From assembly GCA_013694995.1 (NCBI GenBank), contig JACDBH010000007.1, forward strand, positions 1-57,021: a stretch of DNA of 57,021 nucleotides, written 5' to 3'. The position numbers and the translations under genes are program-made. The stretch's first letter is position 1. Every line of letters begins with the position of its first letter. The notes below the pieces were generated by a model. The model was given only the letters and a program-made list of their open reading frames with translations, did no database searches and was not told the origin of the DNA. The DNA is from Candidatus Saccharimonadota bacterium. GTDB taxonomy: Bacteria > Patescibacteriota > Saccharimonadia > Saccharimonadales > JACDBH01. Positions 18,827 through 30,468 of this stretch are shown here, one piece after another.

Positions 18827-19564
18827 CTAGCGCTTTTTGCGTGCAGCGGGCTTCTTTTTAGTCGTACGCGTAGTACGCGTCGCAGCTGCTTTTGTCTTAA
18901 CCACTTTAGCATCTTCAGTCTTAGTAGAACGGACCAATAACGCGTTAGCGGGCGCGAACAGAAGAACATACAAGTTCATTCCGATTACAGAACCTATAAT
19001 CGGGCCAAATATATAGGCTCGTGACCAGCTTTGGTTAGCCAGTGCTACTGCTGGATTCAATATTGCATTTGACGCCAGTGACGCAACAATTATACCAACG
19101 ACCAAACCTCCGCCCATCAGTGCAGCGGCTTTGCCGCCTTCGTATCGCTGGTACACAGCTGCCGCTACCATAAAGGCGAAGACAGCCATACCCACGGCTT
19201 CAGCAACAAGTATTTTCCAGTCAAATGTATTTCCTGCAATACTTCTAAGGTCATCACCTAAGAAATAATTGGCCAGCTGCCACGCAGCTAGACCACCGAG
19301 CATCTGGACTGCTAAATAGGCAATTGCCTGGATTGTTTGTATTTTGCGCAGTGTCCAGAGGCCAATAGTCACTGCAGGATTGAAATGCCCACCTGAAGTA
19401 GAACCGAGCGCTATAACCAGTAGACCGTAGGTCAGACCTACGCCAATGGCCACAAAATAGCCGATTCCGATTTGTGATCGCGAAATGTTAATTGCAACGG
19501 TTGCGAGTATTGCCGAACCCAAAAACTCTGCCGCCAACATCGCGATCTTTGATCGCACTGTCAT
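18827..19564 (-). CDS. MIP-family aquaporin/glycerol channel with Lys/Arg-rich C-terminal tail
   Basis: 245 aa; two NPA boxes (SGGHFNPAVTIG, NAILNPAVALA); tail KTKAAATRTTRTTKKKPAARKKR. Confidence 0.9.
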   Translation of the reverse strand: MTVRSKIAMLAAEFLGSAILATVAINISRSQIGIGYFVAIGVGLTYGLLVIALGSTSGGHFNPAVTIGLWTLRKIQTIQAIAYLAVQMLGGLAAWQLANYFLGDDLRSIAGNTFDWKILVAEAVGMAVFAFMVAAAVYQRYEGGKAAALMGGGLVVGIIVASLASNAILNPAVALANQSWSRAYIFGPIIGSVIGMNLYVLLFAPANALLVRSTKTEDAKVVKTKAAATRTTRTTKKKPAARKKR

Positions 19565-19631
19565 ATGGGAAAACCCTCCATTTATTTATAATTCTACAAT
19601 ACCCGCTATTGCTGAAATTTGCAATTATTAA

Positions 19632-19919
19632 TTAGGATAGGACAGCTGCGCGGTGCGACCCGTCACATAATGTAATATATGTAGCTACTTGATAGGTCAC
19701 CATTGCGTGATGAAGTTGCTTAGCTTGCTGTACTGCATTAGGTCCTGTTGCAAGTCGATTTGCGAGTTCTTTTATGTACCAAAGATCTACTATAAAAACT
19801 TGTTTATTAGTGTCCTTAACAAGCGCATCGCGGTCGATTGTTGAATTTGGTATATTATTAAATATAACCATTTGTTCTTTATGCCTGAGCTGCATGCCCA
19901 AGTATTTATGGCAGGACAA
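19632..19919 (-). CDS. Hypothetical protein (TTG start)
   Basis: 95 aa ORF downstream of atpC on same strand; start codon is TTG; no recognised domain. Confidence 0.35.
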   Translation of the reverse strand: MSCHKYLGMQLRHKEQMVIFNNIPNSTIDRDALVKDTNKQVFIVDLWYIKELANRLATGPNAVQQAKQLHHAMVTYQVATYITLCDGSHRAAVLS

Positions 19920-20002
19920 TATGTTGTGGAGTTAGTTGAACGTCAAATGCAGACAAATTATTTTGAAGAGTCATTTAGTTCTGATCCTCCTGTAGAGGCA
20001 GC

Positions 20003-20434
20003 TTAACCCCGACGGCGGCTTGAACGTTTGATGCCAGCTACTTGCAATCTTACTGAAGTGCGATCTATAAGGCTTTGGGCTTGGTCTAAGGACACTTGGT
20101 CTTTGGCTTCACTCTTAAGCTTCTTCGCACGCACGTACGCTGCTTTGGCTTCTTCTTCCGAGATTTCATCGGAATTATCTGCTTCATCAACGAGTACGCG
20201 CAAAGTATCGCCTGATACTTCAATCGCACCGCCCGATATAGCAAAAAGCTCCATCGAATCATCGCGGTCGTTAGCGTTACGGCGGACTGAAATAACACCG
20301 GCTTTTGCAACACTAATCAATGGCATATGTTTGGGCATTACTCCAATTTCACCATCCATTGTCGGTAAAATAACTTCATAGACATCTTCTGAAAACTTGA
20401 TGCCATCTAAACTTACCAATTCAAAATGAATCAT
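20003..20434 (-). CDS. atpC: ATP synthase F1 epsilon subunit
   Basis: 143 aa; IHFELVSLDGIKFSEDVYEVILPTMDGEIGVMPKHMPLIS. Confidence 0.95.
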   Translation of the reverse strand: MIHFELVSLDGIKFSEDVYEVILPTMDGEIGVMPKHMPLISVAKAGVISVRRNANDRDDSMELFAISGGAIEVSGDTLRVLVDEADNSDEISEEEAKAAYVRAKKLKSEAKDQVSLDQAQSLIDRTSVRLQVAGIKRSSRRRG

Positions 20435-20696
20435 TATTCCTGAACACTATTAAAATTTAATTCTGGCTGCGGCTCCTCAAACAAGCTTAACTGCACCCCT
20501 GCAGGTACAACACTACTTTTACCCAGTGCTTCAGCTAATTTGAACTGCACATAAGGCTGTAATTCTTCTGCGGTAATAGCTATTTCAACAATATTACGAA
20601 GTGTGTCGTTAGATATTTCACGTTTAACTTCGTAAATAACCATATGACTTCCATCAGGTGTCGTCTTAATAATATCTACTGTCTCTGGCCAGGCCA

Positions 20697-20697
<1 letters not shown>
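20434..20697 (-). CDS. Uncharacterised 87-aa ORF inside atp operon (between atpD and atpC)
   Basis: Shares 1 nt with both atpD stop and atpC start; ends ...GVQLSLFEEPQPELNFNSVQE. Confidence 0.8.
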
Positions 20698-22362
<1,665 letters not shown>

Positions 22363-22363
<1 letters not shown>

Positions 22364-22761
22364 TATATGTCTATCTCCATTGGCAAGCTTAAAATTCCAA
22401 AATCTTGCTCCATTTTTTGCATTAAATAGCCTAGAGCTACCGCCCTATGGTGTCTATTTATCTCCGGATCGACAAAAGCTATAAGCGGGTCGATACCTTC
22501 TGCCTGGCATTTTATATCGGCAAATCTTAATGCGTCGCTGGGTATTATTTCACGATTATTTATACTTGACATGGCAGGAGTCGCGATTCCTAAAGTATTT
22601 TGAATTAAGGCATGCCCAAGTCTTATTTTTTTTACTTCTTCAAAAAATTGAGCATCCTCATGAAAGGCTGAAAAATCGCTTTTTTCCTCGTCATGTTCGT
22701 CAACTGGAGCAAAACCCTCGTCGATGTTAGTTGCAAATATGCCGTCCAGACTATGTATCAT
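22363..22761 (-). CDS. Uncharacterised 132-aa ORF inside atp operon
   Basis: 4-nt overlap with atpG stop; no recognised domain. Confidence 0.8.
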
Positions 22762-23627
22762 TTCATAGCCTCCGCGCCGCCGGTTATTTCTGCTAGTTCC
22801 TGCGTGATTTTGGCCTGGCGCGCGGTATTAAACTCGAGCGTCAAGTCATTAATGATATCTATCGCGTTGTCAGTGGCGTTTTTCATGCTCAGCATGCGCA
22901 TTGAATGCTCTGAAGCAATGCTCTCAAGCAGCGCTTGCCATAACTGGACCTCCAGTAAGCGTTCGGTAACATTTTCAAGTACTTCTTCTACTGACGGCTC
23001 GAATGTTACTTCATTTAGTGAAGTTTCTTCACTCGCTTCGCCCTCGAATAAAGCAGGCAATATTGATAAACTAAGTGCTTCTTGCAGAATATTAGATTTG
23101 TGCTCGGTGTAGAATAAACGAACTTCGTCAACTTTTTCTGTCCGGTATAACTCGACTATTGTATCTAGTATTGGGCGAATGTCATTGGCGGTTGGATGGT
23201 CGCCGAAATCAGAATATGCAGCAACTAGTTCAACACTTTCAATCCGGCGCAAGAACTGGGCGCCACGTTTGCCAAGGATTAATATCTGGCTTTTAACACT
23301 AGTCCTTCGGTCCTCTCTAACTGAGGAGGTCAGCATTTTTATAATATTCGCATTATAAGCACCAGCAAGCCCCCGGTCACTCGTAATAACTACGTAAAGC
23401 CGGTGTTTAATCGTGCGCTTACAATACAGTGGATGCTCGTTTATTTCTGTCACAGCTGCAAGACGGGATAGCATAGAATGAGCGGCCTCGCGATAAGCGC
23501 GACCACGTTGGGCGGCTTCAGTGGCCTTGCGCATTTTACTGGCTGCTACAAGCTCCATAGCTTTAGTAATCTGTTTGGTGTTTTTGACGCTGCCGATGCG
23601 GCGCTTAAGCTGCTGGGTACTAGCCAT
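22758..23627 (-). CDS. atpG: ATP synthase F1 gamma subunit
   Basis: 289 aa; LKRRIGSVKNTKQITKAMELVAASKMRKA and C-terminal MKNATDNAIDIINDLTLEFNTARQAKITQELAEITGGAEA. Confidence 0.97.
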   Translation of the reverse strand: MASTQQLKRRIGSVKNTKQITKAMELVAASKMRKATEAAQRGRAYREAAHSMLSRLAAVTEINEHPLYCKRTIKHRLYVVITSDRGLAGAYNANIIKMLTSSVREDRRTSVKSQILILGKRGAQFLRRIESVELVAAYSDFGDHPTANDIRPILDTIVELYRTEKVDEVRLFYTEHKSNILQEALSLSILPALFEGEASEETSLNEVTFEPSVEEVLENVTERLLEVQLWQALLESIASEHSMRMLSMKNATDNAIDIINDLTLEFNTARQAKITQELAEITGGAEAMK

Positions 23628-23904
23628 TGTCTCGTTCGCTGACTGTGATTAAATGACGGCCCAGGGCGAGACCGATAGTAAGATCCCCTGCAGATGCTCG
23701 TAGTCTGTCGTAACGTCTATCAACCGCAATCGATGAAGCAACTAACGCAGGATATTCTATCCCCATATGATCTAACCCGAACGCTAGCCCTCCAATGCGT
23801 TCCGGTACGCCTCCTAAATCACATAATATTGAGACTGACGTACGGATATCGCTATCATCGATTTCTAATGAATAAGGTAATGCTAACTTCATAGTATCTA
23901 CCAT
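23620..23904 (-). CDS. Uncharacterised 94-aa ORF inside atp operon (between atpA and atpG)
   Basis: 8-nt overlap with atpG; starts immediately after atpA stop; no recognised domain. Confidence 0.78.
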   Translation of the reverse strand: MVDTMKLALPYSLEIDDSDIRTSVSILCDLGGVPERIGGLAFGLDHMGIEYPALVASSIAVDRRYDRLRASAGDLTIGLALGRHLITVSERDNG

Positions 23905-25452
23905 TTATTTGGCTTCTTTCTCGACGGCTTTATAACTTTCGGCTATGTGGTGGGCGAGTCTAAGAATTTCTTGCTTATCTTTTTCTTCCGGTTCTTTGCC
24001 AGAATCAATATGGTTTACAAGCGTAGTGTGCTTGCTCTTGAGTTCTCGGAGCAGGGAACCCTCAGCGTTCTTAATTTTATTCACATCGACTTTATCGAAT
24101 GCTCCCTCTGTTGCCGCAAGTAACATTACATACATTTGCCAAGTGCTGTAGGGGCTGTACTGCGGCTGCTTTAAAAGTTCAGTCAGGCGCTGGCCGCGTT
24201 CAATACGAGCCTTAGTATCAGCATCTAAGTCAGTGGAGAACTGTGAGAAGCTAGCAAGTTCTCTGAATTGCGCCAGGTCAACCCGTAGGGATTTTGCTAC
24301 CGACTTAACGGCTTTGGTCTGCGCAGAACCACCGACACGGGAAACCGACAAACCGACAGATACAGCAGGGCGGATACCCTGGTAAAACAAGTTTGTTTCC
24401 ATAAATATCTGGCCGTCAGTAATGGAAATCACATTTGTTGGAATGTAGGCACTAATATCACCAGCCTGGGTTTCTATAATTGGCAAGGCAGTAAGTGAAC
24501 CAGCTCCAAGATCGTCACTTAATTTAGCGGCTCTTTCAAGTAACCGTGAATGTAGGTAGAAAACATCACCAGGATAAGCTTCACGTCCCGGCGGGCGACG
24601 AAGCAGCAGGGACATTTGGCGGTAGGCGGCGGCGTGCTTAGTTAAATCATCGTAAATGATAAGGGCATGCTGTTTGTTATCTCGGAAATATTCACCCATG
24701 GTTGCGCCAGCATAAGGCGCAAGGTACTGCATACTGGCAGGGTCAGCAGCAGAAGTCGCAATAATAATCGTTTGTTCCATCACGCCTTCGCGCTTTAAGC
24801 GCTCGACCAGACGGGCAATCTTGCTCATTTTCTGACCGATAGCGACATATATATTTATAACGCCAGTATTTTGCTTGTGCTGGTTAATCATTGTATCGAT
24901 GGCAACAGCGGTCTTGCCGGTCTGTCGGTCGCCAATTATAAGCTCACGCTGACCACGGCCAATTGGCACCATGGCATCAATTGCGATAATCCCCGTCATC
25001 AATGGCTCATGTACCGATTTACGTGCCAAAACGCCGGGGGCAATGCGCTCCGCCGGGCTTGTCTGCTTGGCTTTGATGGCGCCTTTGCCGTCCAGAGGAC
25101 GCCCCAGAGGGTCAACGACGCGGCCGACAAGCTCCGGCCCGACCGGGATTTCGACGATTTTACCAGTACGGTGAGCCTTGGTACCGGCCTTAACAAGAAC
25201 GTCTTCACCCAGCAGCACCGCTCCGATTTCTTCAGTACCTAAGTTGAACGCAAAAGCGGTTATTTTTGATCCGTCTTCGGCGTCAAGTTCGATCATTTCA
25301 TTATAACCCGCCGAAGTCAGCCCATAAATCCAGACAATACCGTCACCAACCCGGGTGATAATACCTGTCTCTTCGATTTCCGGGCGTTTCTTTAGCTCAT
25401 TAATAGCCGCCCTAATATCGGCGGAAAGGTCTGCAATAGATATATCTTTCAT
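23905..25452 (-). CDS. atpA: ATP synthase F1 alpha subunit
   Basis: 515 aa; [58 protein letters not shown]. Confidence 0.98.
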   Translation of the reverse strand: MKDISIADLSADIRAAINELKKRPEIEETGIITRVGDGIVWIYGLTSAGYNEMIELDAEDGSKITAFAFNLGTEEIGAVLLGEDVLVKAGTKAHRTGKIVEIPVGPELVGRVVDPLGRPLDGKGAIKAKQTSPAERIAPGVLARKSVHEPLMTGIIAIDAMVPIGRGQRELIIGDRQTGKTAVAIDTMINQHKQNTGVINIYVAIGQKMSKIARLVERLKREGVMEQTIIIATSAADPASMQYLAPYAGATMGEYFRDNKQHALIIYDDLTKHAAAYRQMSLLLRRPPGREAYPGDVFYLHSRLLERAAKLSDDLGAGSLTALPIIETQAGDISAYIPTNVISITDGQIFMETNLFYQGIRPAVSVGLSVSRVGGSAQTKAVKSVAKSLRVDLAQFRELASFSQFSTDLDADTKARIERGQRLTELLKQPQYSPYSTWQMYVMLLAATEGAFDKVDVNKIKNAEGSLLRELKSKHTTLVNHIDSGKEPEEKDKQEILRLAHHIAESYKAVEKEAK

Positions 25453-25457
25453 AATAA

Positions 25458-25865
25458 TTATTTCCTTTCCTCTGCGACCAGCCGCTTAAACAAATTCAGT
25501 TTTGATTTGACGCTTAAATCCAAGTTTTCTTGCGGCAGTTCAATCCTTATACCTCCAATGACTGATGAGTCAAGAAGGCTATCGACAATGATTTTATTAG
25601 CTTGAGGAAAGTGCTCTTTTAATAATACTTCGATGTCTTTCAGCACTTCTGCCGTAAGTTCATGGGCGCTGACCGCAATTGCCTCAACAATACCTCTGGA
25701 TAACCGGTACTGCATAATGTCACGCGTTAAGGATCCTAGGTCAATCTGGTGATGTTCTGTAGTTAAGAATGCAGCGATTTCTTGCACAAGCGCATCTTTG
25801 TCAGTCGTATGGAGCGCGCGCTCGCCAATTACCTTAACTAAATCTTTTCGCGCCAGTGAGTTCAT
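25458..25865 (-). CDS. atpH: ATP synthase F1 delta subunit
   Basis: 135 aa; C-terminal [30 protein letters not shown] and position in operon. Confidence 0.88.
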   Translation of the reverse strand: MNSLARKDLVKVIGERALHTTDKDALVQEIAAFLTTEHHQIDLGSLTRDIMQYRLSRGIVEAIAVSAHELTAEVLKDIEVLLKEHFPQANKIIVDSLLDSSVIGGIRIELPQENLDLSVKSKLNLFKRLVAEERK

Positions 25866-26407
25866 TATTGTTTGCGGCCTTTCTTGATAGCCCTATCTAT
25901 AAGGGCGGCGTCTTTTTTAGCATCGACTTTTTCTTCGACGACGGCTTCGGTAGCTTCTGATACCAGCCCGACGATTTCACGCTCGAGCTTGCGGCGGGCC
26001 TGCTCGGCCTCTTCATTAATCCGTGCTTCGGCATCAGTCAACATATTCTCTGTTTTTTTGTGGGCTGTTTTTTCAGCTTCACGCACCATTTCGCGGCCCT
26101 CTTTTTGGGCATCAGAAATAATAGCGTCGGCATCATGGCGGGCCTCACGGACGATCTTGGCTGTTTCCTGTTCGAGTTTTTCACGCTCTTTTTCCATCTC
26201 TAAGCCGTGTTTGACGCCAGCTTCTATGACTTTATGGCGCTTATCAAGCATTTTTACTATCGGCTCAAAGGCAAAACGCTTCAACAGAAAGAAAATCAAT
26301 ATGAAGGTTATAAGCTGGATCATGAAAGCCTGGGGCGACAGACCTAGAGGTAAGCCCTCGCTAGCATGCTCAGCAGTTTCCGTAGCTGCAAAATAAACAG
26401 GTAACAT
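25865..26407 (-). CDS. atpF: ATP synthase Fo b subunit
   Basis: 180 aa; N-terminal TM plus long charged coiled coil. Confidence 0.93.
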   Translation of the reverse strand: MLPVYFAATETAEHASEGLPLGLSPQAFMIQLITFILIFFLLKRFAFEPIVKMLDKRHKVIEAGVKHGLEMEKEREKLEQETAKIVREARHDADAIISDAQKEGREMVREAEKTAHKKTENMLTDAEARINEEAEQARRKLEREIVGLVSEATEAVVEEKVDAKKDAALIDRAIKKGRKQ

Positions 26408-26478
26408 AAATTAATTTATCTCCAGGTTAGTGGAGGTTTGTAGATATACACCGCTAAAATGTTCCATATACTTACCTC

Positions 26479-26706
26479 CTAGATGATGAATAGTGAAGCG
26501 AAGACTAAAAGTGCTAAAAGTTCAATAATACCAATGATGACCAAAGCTTGGCCCAGGAACTTTGCAGCCTCCGGGTTACGTCCAACTGCGTTAATGAAAG
26601 CGTTTCCTACAAGCCCGATGCCAATAGCCGGGCCGATCATACCCAGGCCCATCATCATGCCTTTTCCTAAAATTTCTACGTCTCCAGTCAGTTCTGCAAA
26701 AAACAT
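26479..26706 (-). CDS. atpE: ATP synthase Fo c subunit
   Basis: 75 aa; two TM; loop GRNPEA; ion-binding Glu in IGIIELLALLVF. Confidence 0.97.
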   Translation of the reverse strand: MFFAELTGDVEILGKGMMMGLGMIGPAIGIGLVGNAFINAVGRNPEAAKFLGQALVIIGIIELLALLVFASLFII

Positions 26707-26724
26707 ATATTATTTCTCCCTTAC

Positions 26725-27585
26725 TTAATTTTCTTTTACCATTTGGCCCTTTCCTGAGGGTACGGATTCTTCAGGAACGGATTCATGATCATTGCTAGCA
26801 TGCTCGTCGGCATGGTCGTGTTTGATAGCTACAGCTAGGTAGGTAACGGACAGCATCACAAAAATATAGGCCTGCAGCATAGCGACCATAAGCTCGAGTG
26901 CGACAAACGGTAGAGAAGTAAGCGGTGCGGCTCCGCTACCCAAATATGCAAAGACAGAAATTATAATCTCGCCGATGACAACGTTCAAGAATAACCGTAG
27001 CGCCAGGCTAATAATGCGGGTAAATTCAGTAAATACTTCAAGTGCCCCGAATAAATACGTCGCAGGATTTTTAAGACTACCTGAGAAATAATGTCGTATA
27101 TGCCTTAATATTCCCGATTCCTTAATCGCAAAGGTTTGCACTAGTACCATAGTTACAATTGCAGCAGCTAAGGTGCCGTTTAAATCTGCAGTAAAGGCCC
27201 TCAGAAGCGGTGTCTCGCCGACCCTTACGGCTTCGCCAACACCTGGCAGCAAGCCGAACCAGTTGTTTAATAGTACATAGAAGAAAATAGCCGCGAAATA
27301 CGGAGCATACTTGATAGCTTTTTCGCGTGAGCCTAAAGAATTCGTTATAAGGCTAATTATAAATTCTACACCTGCCTCCACGAACTGGATAAGGCCCCGT
27401 TTGGGTCTTAAGGTTGCCCCGTGGCGAACAGTAACAAAAAGAACTAGGATAAACAAAGCGCACGCCCACCCGTAAATCATTGAGTTGGTAATGCTTATGT
27501 CGCCTATTTTAAATATTTCACCTGGCGCGATATGTATAGCAGGACCTTTATCTTCGGCCGCAAACAGGCGTAACAGATTAAGCAT
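26725..27585 (-). CDS. atpB: ATP synthase Fo a subunit
   Basis: 286 aa; SLALRLFLNVVIGEII and LQAYIFVMLSVTYLAVAI. Confidence 0.96.
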   Translation of the reverse strand: MLNLLRLFAAEDKGPAIHIAPGEIFKIGDISITNSMIYGWACALFILVLFVTVRHGATLRPKRGLIQFVEAGVEFIISLITNSLGSREKAIKYAPYFAAIFFYVLLNNWFGLLPGVGEAVRVGETPLLRAFTADLNGTLAAAIVTMVLVQTFAIKESGILRHIRHYFSGSLKNPATYLFGALEVFTEFTRIISLALRLFLNVVIGEIIISVFAYLGSGAAPLTSLPFVALELMVAMLQAYIFVMLSVTYLAVAIKHDHADEHASNDHESVPEESVPSGKGQMVKEN

Positions 27586-27925
27586 CGGTGCGAGCCTTTA
27601 CCTTTTTAGTTTTTCGTTTAGTCTTATTTGCTGCATCCACTAAGGCCTGCTGCTGTGACATGTCTTTAAATGTACGGGTAATAAGTACTGCCGAGCCAGC
27701 AATAGCTATAAATAATGCCGTCAGAGTAAGGGAGGGCGAGGTGTCGAATCTCTGATCCAGCTTTACGCCGATAAAGAGGGGGATAAGCACCGTCAATGCC
27801 AGTTGCCAGCCCATATTGAGCGAGGCTGCTACTAGCTGGCTGCGTGCATCAAACATAGTCAAATAATCCTGAGCTGGATCATTAGCGTTAGACGTCATAC
27901 GTTTTCGTGTGGCGGTTTTTCCCAT
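27578..27925 (-). CDS. AtpI/AtpZ-like ATP synthase-associated membrane protein
   Basis: 115 aa, two TM, first gene of atp operon. Confidence 0.75.
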   Translation of the reverse strand: MGKTATRKRMTSNANDPAQDYLTMFDARSQLVAASLNMGWQLALTVLIPLFIGVKLDQRFDTSPSLTLTALFIAIAGSAVLITRTFKDMSQQQALVDAANKTKRKTKKVKARTDA

Positions 27926-27999
27926 ATGCTTGACTCAGTATAACAGAGAAGTTTGTGGGCATACAAGCAGTAAGGCTGTCCTTGGAATTAAATCAGTAA

Positions 28000-28683
28000 C
28001 TACTCGGCCAAAGCACGTTTAAGACGGGAAAAAAAGCTTTTTTGACTAGGCCCATTGAGGCCGCTACAGGTTGCGGGATCCTGGTGTTTGTTTACTTCGA
28101 CGGCTGAGTCACTAACAGATTTATATTGGCTTGTTAAATCAGTACCGTTATCCCCGTATGAAATAAGTAATTGGTCGGTGTCAGCAATCACCCGCGTATC
28201 AATGCGGTCAACTTCTTGGCCATTAAGCATGAAGATGAGTTTTTTCATGTCGTTACTTTGATAGACACCATTACGGGTTTCAAGTACCTCGTCGCCAACT
28301 GTCCAGAAAACATTATGAAATAAGTCAGCGTATGTGACACGTTTGTCATGCACATGAATAACGTCACTGACTTCATCATGCATATGTACTCGACCTTTGG
28401 GATCGTTGCCGTATTCAGCTGAGCAAGCGGCGACTTCTTCATAATAAGTAACGTCTTTGAATTCTTCTCGTACTCCATCGATATAAACTGCAAAATTGGC
28501 ATGATAATGGGTTTCCTTAGATTGGACCAAGAAAAACCTTAAGCTGACCAGCCAGAGCAGGCCGATTATAAAACCTATGCCGAGTAGTGGAAGGTAGGGA
28601 GAGACACGTTTCCATATTGAACCTGAGTTTTGACGTAGCGGCTGCGTTACGGCACCCGCAGAAGTTCCTGTAGTTTTTTTCAT
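28000..28683 (-). CDS. Membrane-anchored His-rich protein of unknown function
   Basis: 227 aa; single N-terminal TM then HYHANFAVYIDG, GRVHMHDEVSDVIHVHD, DLFHNVFW. Confidence 0.75.
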   Translation of the reverse strand: MKKTTGTSAGAVTQPLRQNSGSIWKRVSPYLPLLGIGFIIGLLWLVSLRFFLVQSKETHYHANFAVYIDGVREEFKDVTYYEEVAACSAEYGNDPKGRVHMHDEVSDVIHVHDKRVTYADLFHNVFWTVGDEVLETRNGVYQSNDMKKLIFMLNGQEVDRIDTRVIADTDQLLISYGDNGTDLTSQYKSVSDSAVEVNKHQDPATCSGLNGPSQKSFFSRLKRALAE

Positions 28684-28717
28684 ATCTCCTAGTGTAGCAA
28701 ATGCTATACTGATGCTA

Positions 28718-28912
28718 ATGCATTTATTCGCTCATAGTGGAGTTAACCACGCGACCCAAGAACAAGCAGTTCAGCATTCTGCTACTGTAACAATCCTTGT
28801 CGTACTGCTAGTTAGCATGGTGGCCATTACACTTATGGTTTTTGCGATTTACTTATTACAGAAGTTCACATCTTGGCGCTTACCTAGCCGGCACAAAAGG
28901 GTATATAAGTAA
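28718..28912 (+). CDS. Small single-TM protein
   Basis: MHLFAHSGVNHATQEQAVQHSATVTILVVLLVSMVAITLMVFAIYLLQ...; 1-nt overlap with glutaredoxin gene. Confidence 0.6.
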   Translation: MHLFAHSGVNHATQEQAVQHSATVTILVVLLVSMVAITLMVFAIYLLQKFTSWRLPSRHKRVYK

Positions 28913-29160
28913 TGGTTACAGTCTACAGTGCAACCTGGTGTGCGTTCTGTCATGCGGCCAAAGAGTACTTTGATAAACTCAGTGTCAAATATGAAGACCG
29001 GGATATCGAGGATAATCCGGCTTATGCCCATGAAGCGGTTGAAAAATCCGGCCAGATGGGTATTCCTGTGATTGACATTGACGGTACTATCATTATAGGT
29101 TTTGACCGCCCGCGCATCGACCAAGCATTAAAGGAAAAGAATTTAGTTCCTGGCAATTAA
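28912..29160 (+). CDS. Glutaredoxin-like protein
   Basis: 82 aa; WCAFCHAAKEYFDK, cis-Pro GIPVIDIDG. Confidence 0.88.
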   Translation: MVTVYSATWCAFCHAAKEYFDKLSVKYEDRDIEDNPAYAHEAVEKSGQMGIPVIDIDGTIIIGFDRPRIDQALKEKNLVPGN

Positions 29161-29208
29161 GTGCTAAATATCACAGACAATTAAACTCCTCTGTTATACG
29201 CTTTAGAT

Positions 29209-29871
29209 ATGACCATAGATATGAGGGAGGAAATGGTGTGTTTTGAGGACGACCATTTGCCAATTGGTGCATATGAAATAAGACGTCCGTCTCGTCATGT
29301 GCCGGTTCCTGGCTTCAGCAATGAAGTTAAGTTTATGCCTGTCAATGGCCGCACTATGCATGTATATGCAGAAACAGATATAATCACAGAAAATACCGAA
29401 ACTGAGGTGGATTACGGATATTATCCTGATATGAATTTTTCCTTTGACGACAAGAAAATTCTTGGAAGCGATATGATACCTGCAACAGAAATTACCCGTC
29501 TCAGAAGCATGTACATAAGCCTGCGCAGCGGATGGGAAGGTTATGGCGGCCTAAATATGGATTCCGCAAAAGCCATACATACTAAGGTCAAAGCCCTTTC
29601 CTCCGGCACGATAAAAATTGGCCATACTAACATAGTTAGAAAAGACTTATTGCCACTAAGTAATGCAGTTGAAATGCTCTATAGCAGTTTTGCTGTAAGC
29701 AATCATCCTACTTGGCAGGCACTCAGGACTTTTGAAAAACAGTTTACGAATATTGGCCCTGGTATACATAGGCGGCTCCGCGAACTTGTTATCACCGGTA
29801 TACATTTCTCTGAAATAAAGTCTATTTATGCAGCATGCTTTGAGCAACTAAAAAAACAATCCACGCCTTAG
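29209..29871 (+). CDS. Hypothetical protein
   Basis: 220 aa; -10-like box just upstream; no recognised domain. Confidence 0.7.
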   Translation: MTIDMREEMVCFEDDHLPIGAYEIRRPSRHVPVPGFSNEVKFMPVNGRTMHVYAETDIITENTETEVDYGYYPDMNFSFDDKKILGSDMIPATEITRLRSMYISLRSGWEGYGGLNMDSAKAIHTKVKALSSGTIKIGHTNIVRKDLLPLSNAVEMLYSSFAVSNHPTWQALRTFEKQFTNIGPGIHRRLRELVITGIHFSEIKSIYAACFEQLKKQSTP

Positions 29872-29898
29872 CCGACAGTATCCGCTATACTTCAATTT

Positions 29899-30468
29899 AT
29901 GGCTTTTGAGGATTATAAGATTAAAAAATCTGTTGTAATTGTCTATACCGGTGAAGGGAAGGGAAAGACCTCGGCCGCGGTCGGCTTGATGGTACGCGCA
30001 CTTGGTGCGGACTGGAGGGTGGCATTCTTTCAGTTCATCAAACACTGGCAAGTCAGTGAGCATGATTTTATAGAAAAAATCCAGCCACTGTATGAAGATA
30101 AATTGTTGTTTCATAAAGGCGGCAAAGGTTTTTATAACGCAGGGGAAATCAGCGAAAAAAACGTATCGGAAGCGGAACATAAGCAAGCCGCTAATAACAC
30201 CTACCATGTGGCATTAAACGCGGTGACAAACGGCAAGTACGATCTGGTTATCTGCGATGAAATCAATAATGCTGTACAGGACGGGTTACTCAGCAAAAAA
30301 CAGTTAAAAGATTTAATTGTTTCGCGCACAGCTAATACCAGTTTGTGCCTAACTGGGCGTGATTTTCCTGAAGAATTATTAGATAATGTAGACATCGCAA
30401 CCCACATGAGCAAAATCAAACACCATTTCGACGATAAATTCCTGGCCAATAAGGGTATTGATTTCTAA
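29899..30468 (+). CDS. Cob(I)alamin/cob(I)yrinate adenosyltransferase-like P-loop protein (CobO/BtuR family)
   Basis: 189 aa; VYTGEGKGKTSAAVGLMVRALG, LVICDEINNAVQDGLL, LCLTGRDFPEEL. Confidence 0.88.
   Translation: MAFEDYKIKKSVVIVYTGEGKGKTSAAVGLMVRALGADWRVAFFQFIKHWQVSEHDFIEKIQPLYEDKLLFHKGGKGFYNAGEISEKNVSEAEHKQAANNTYHVALNAVTNGKYDLVICDEINNAVQDGLLSKKQLKDLIVSRTANTSLCLTGRDFPEELLDNVDIATHMSKIKHHFDDKFLANKGIDF

Noticed and set aside
22693-23112. 139-aa plus ORF
   Set aside because: Antisense to atpG; Ser-rich artefact.
25872-26396. 174-aa plus ORF
   Set aside because: Antisense shadow of atpF coiled-coil codons; Ser/Arg-rich artefact.
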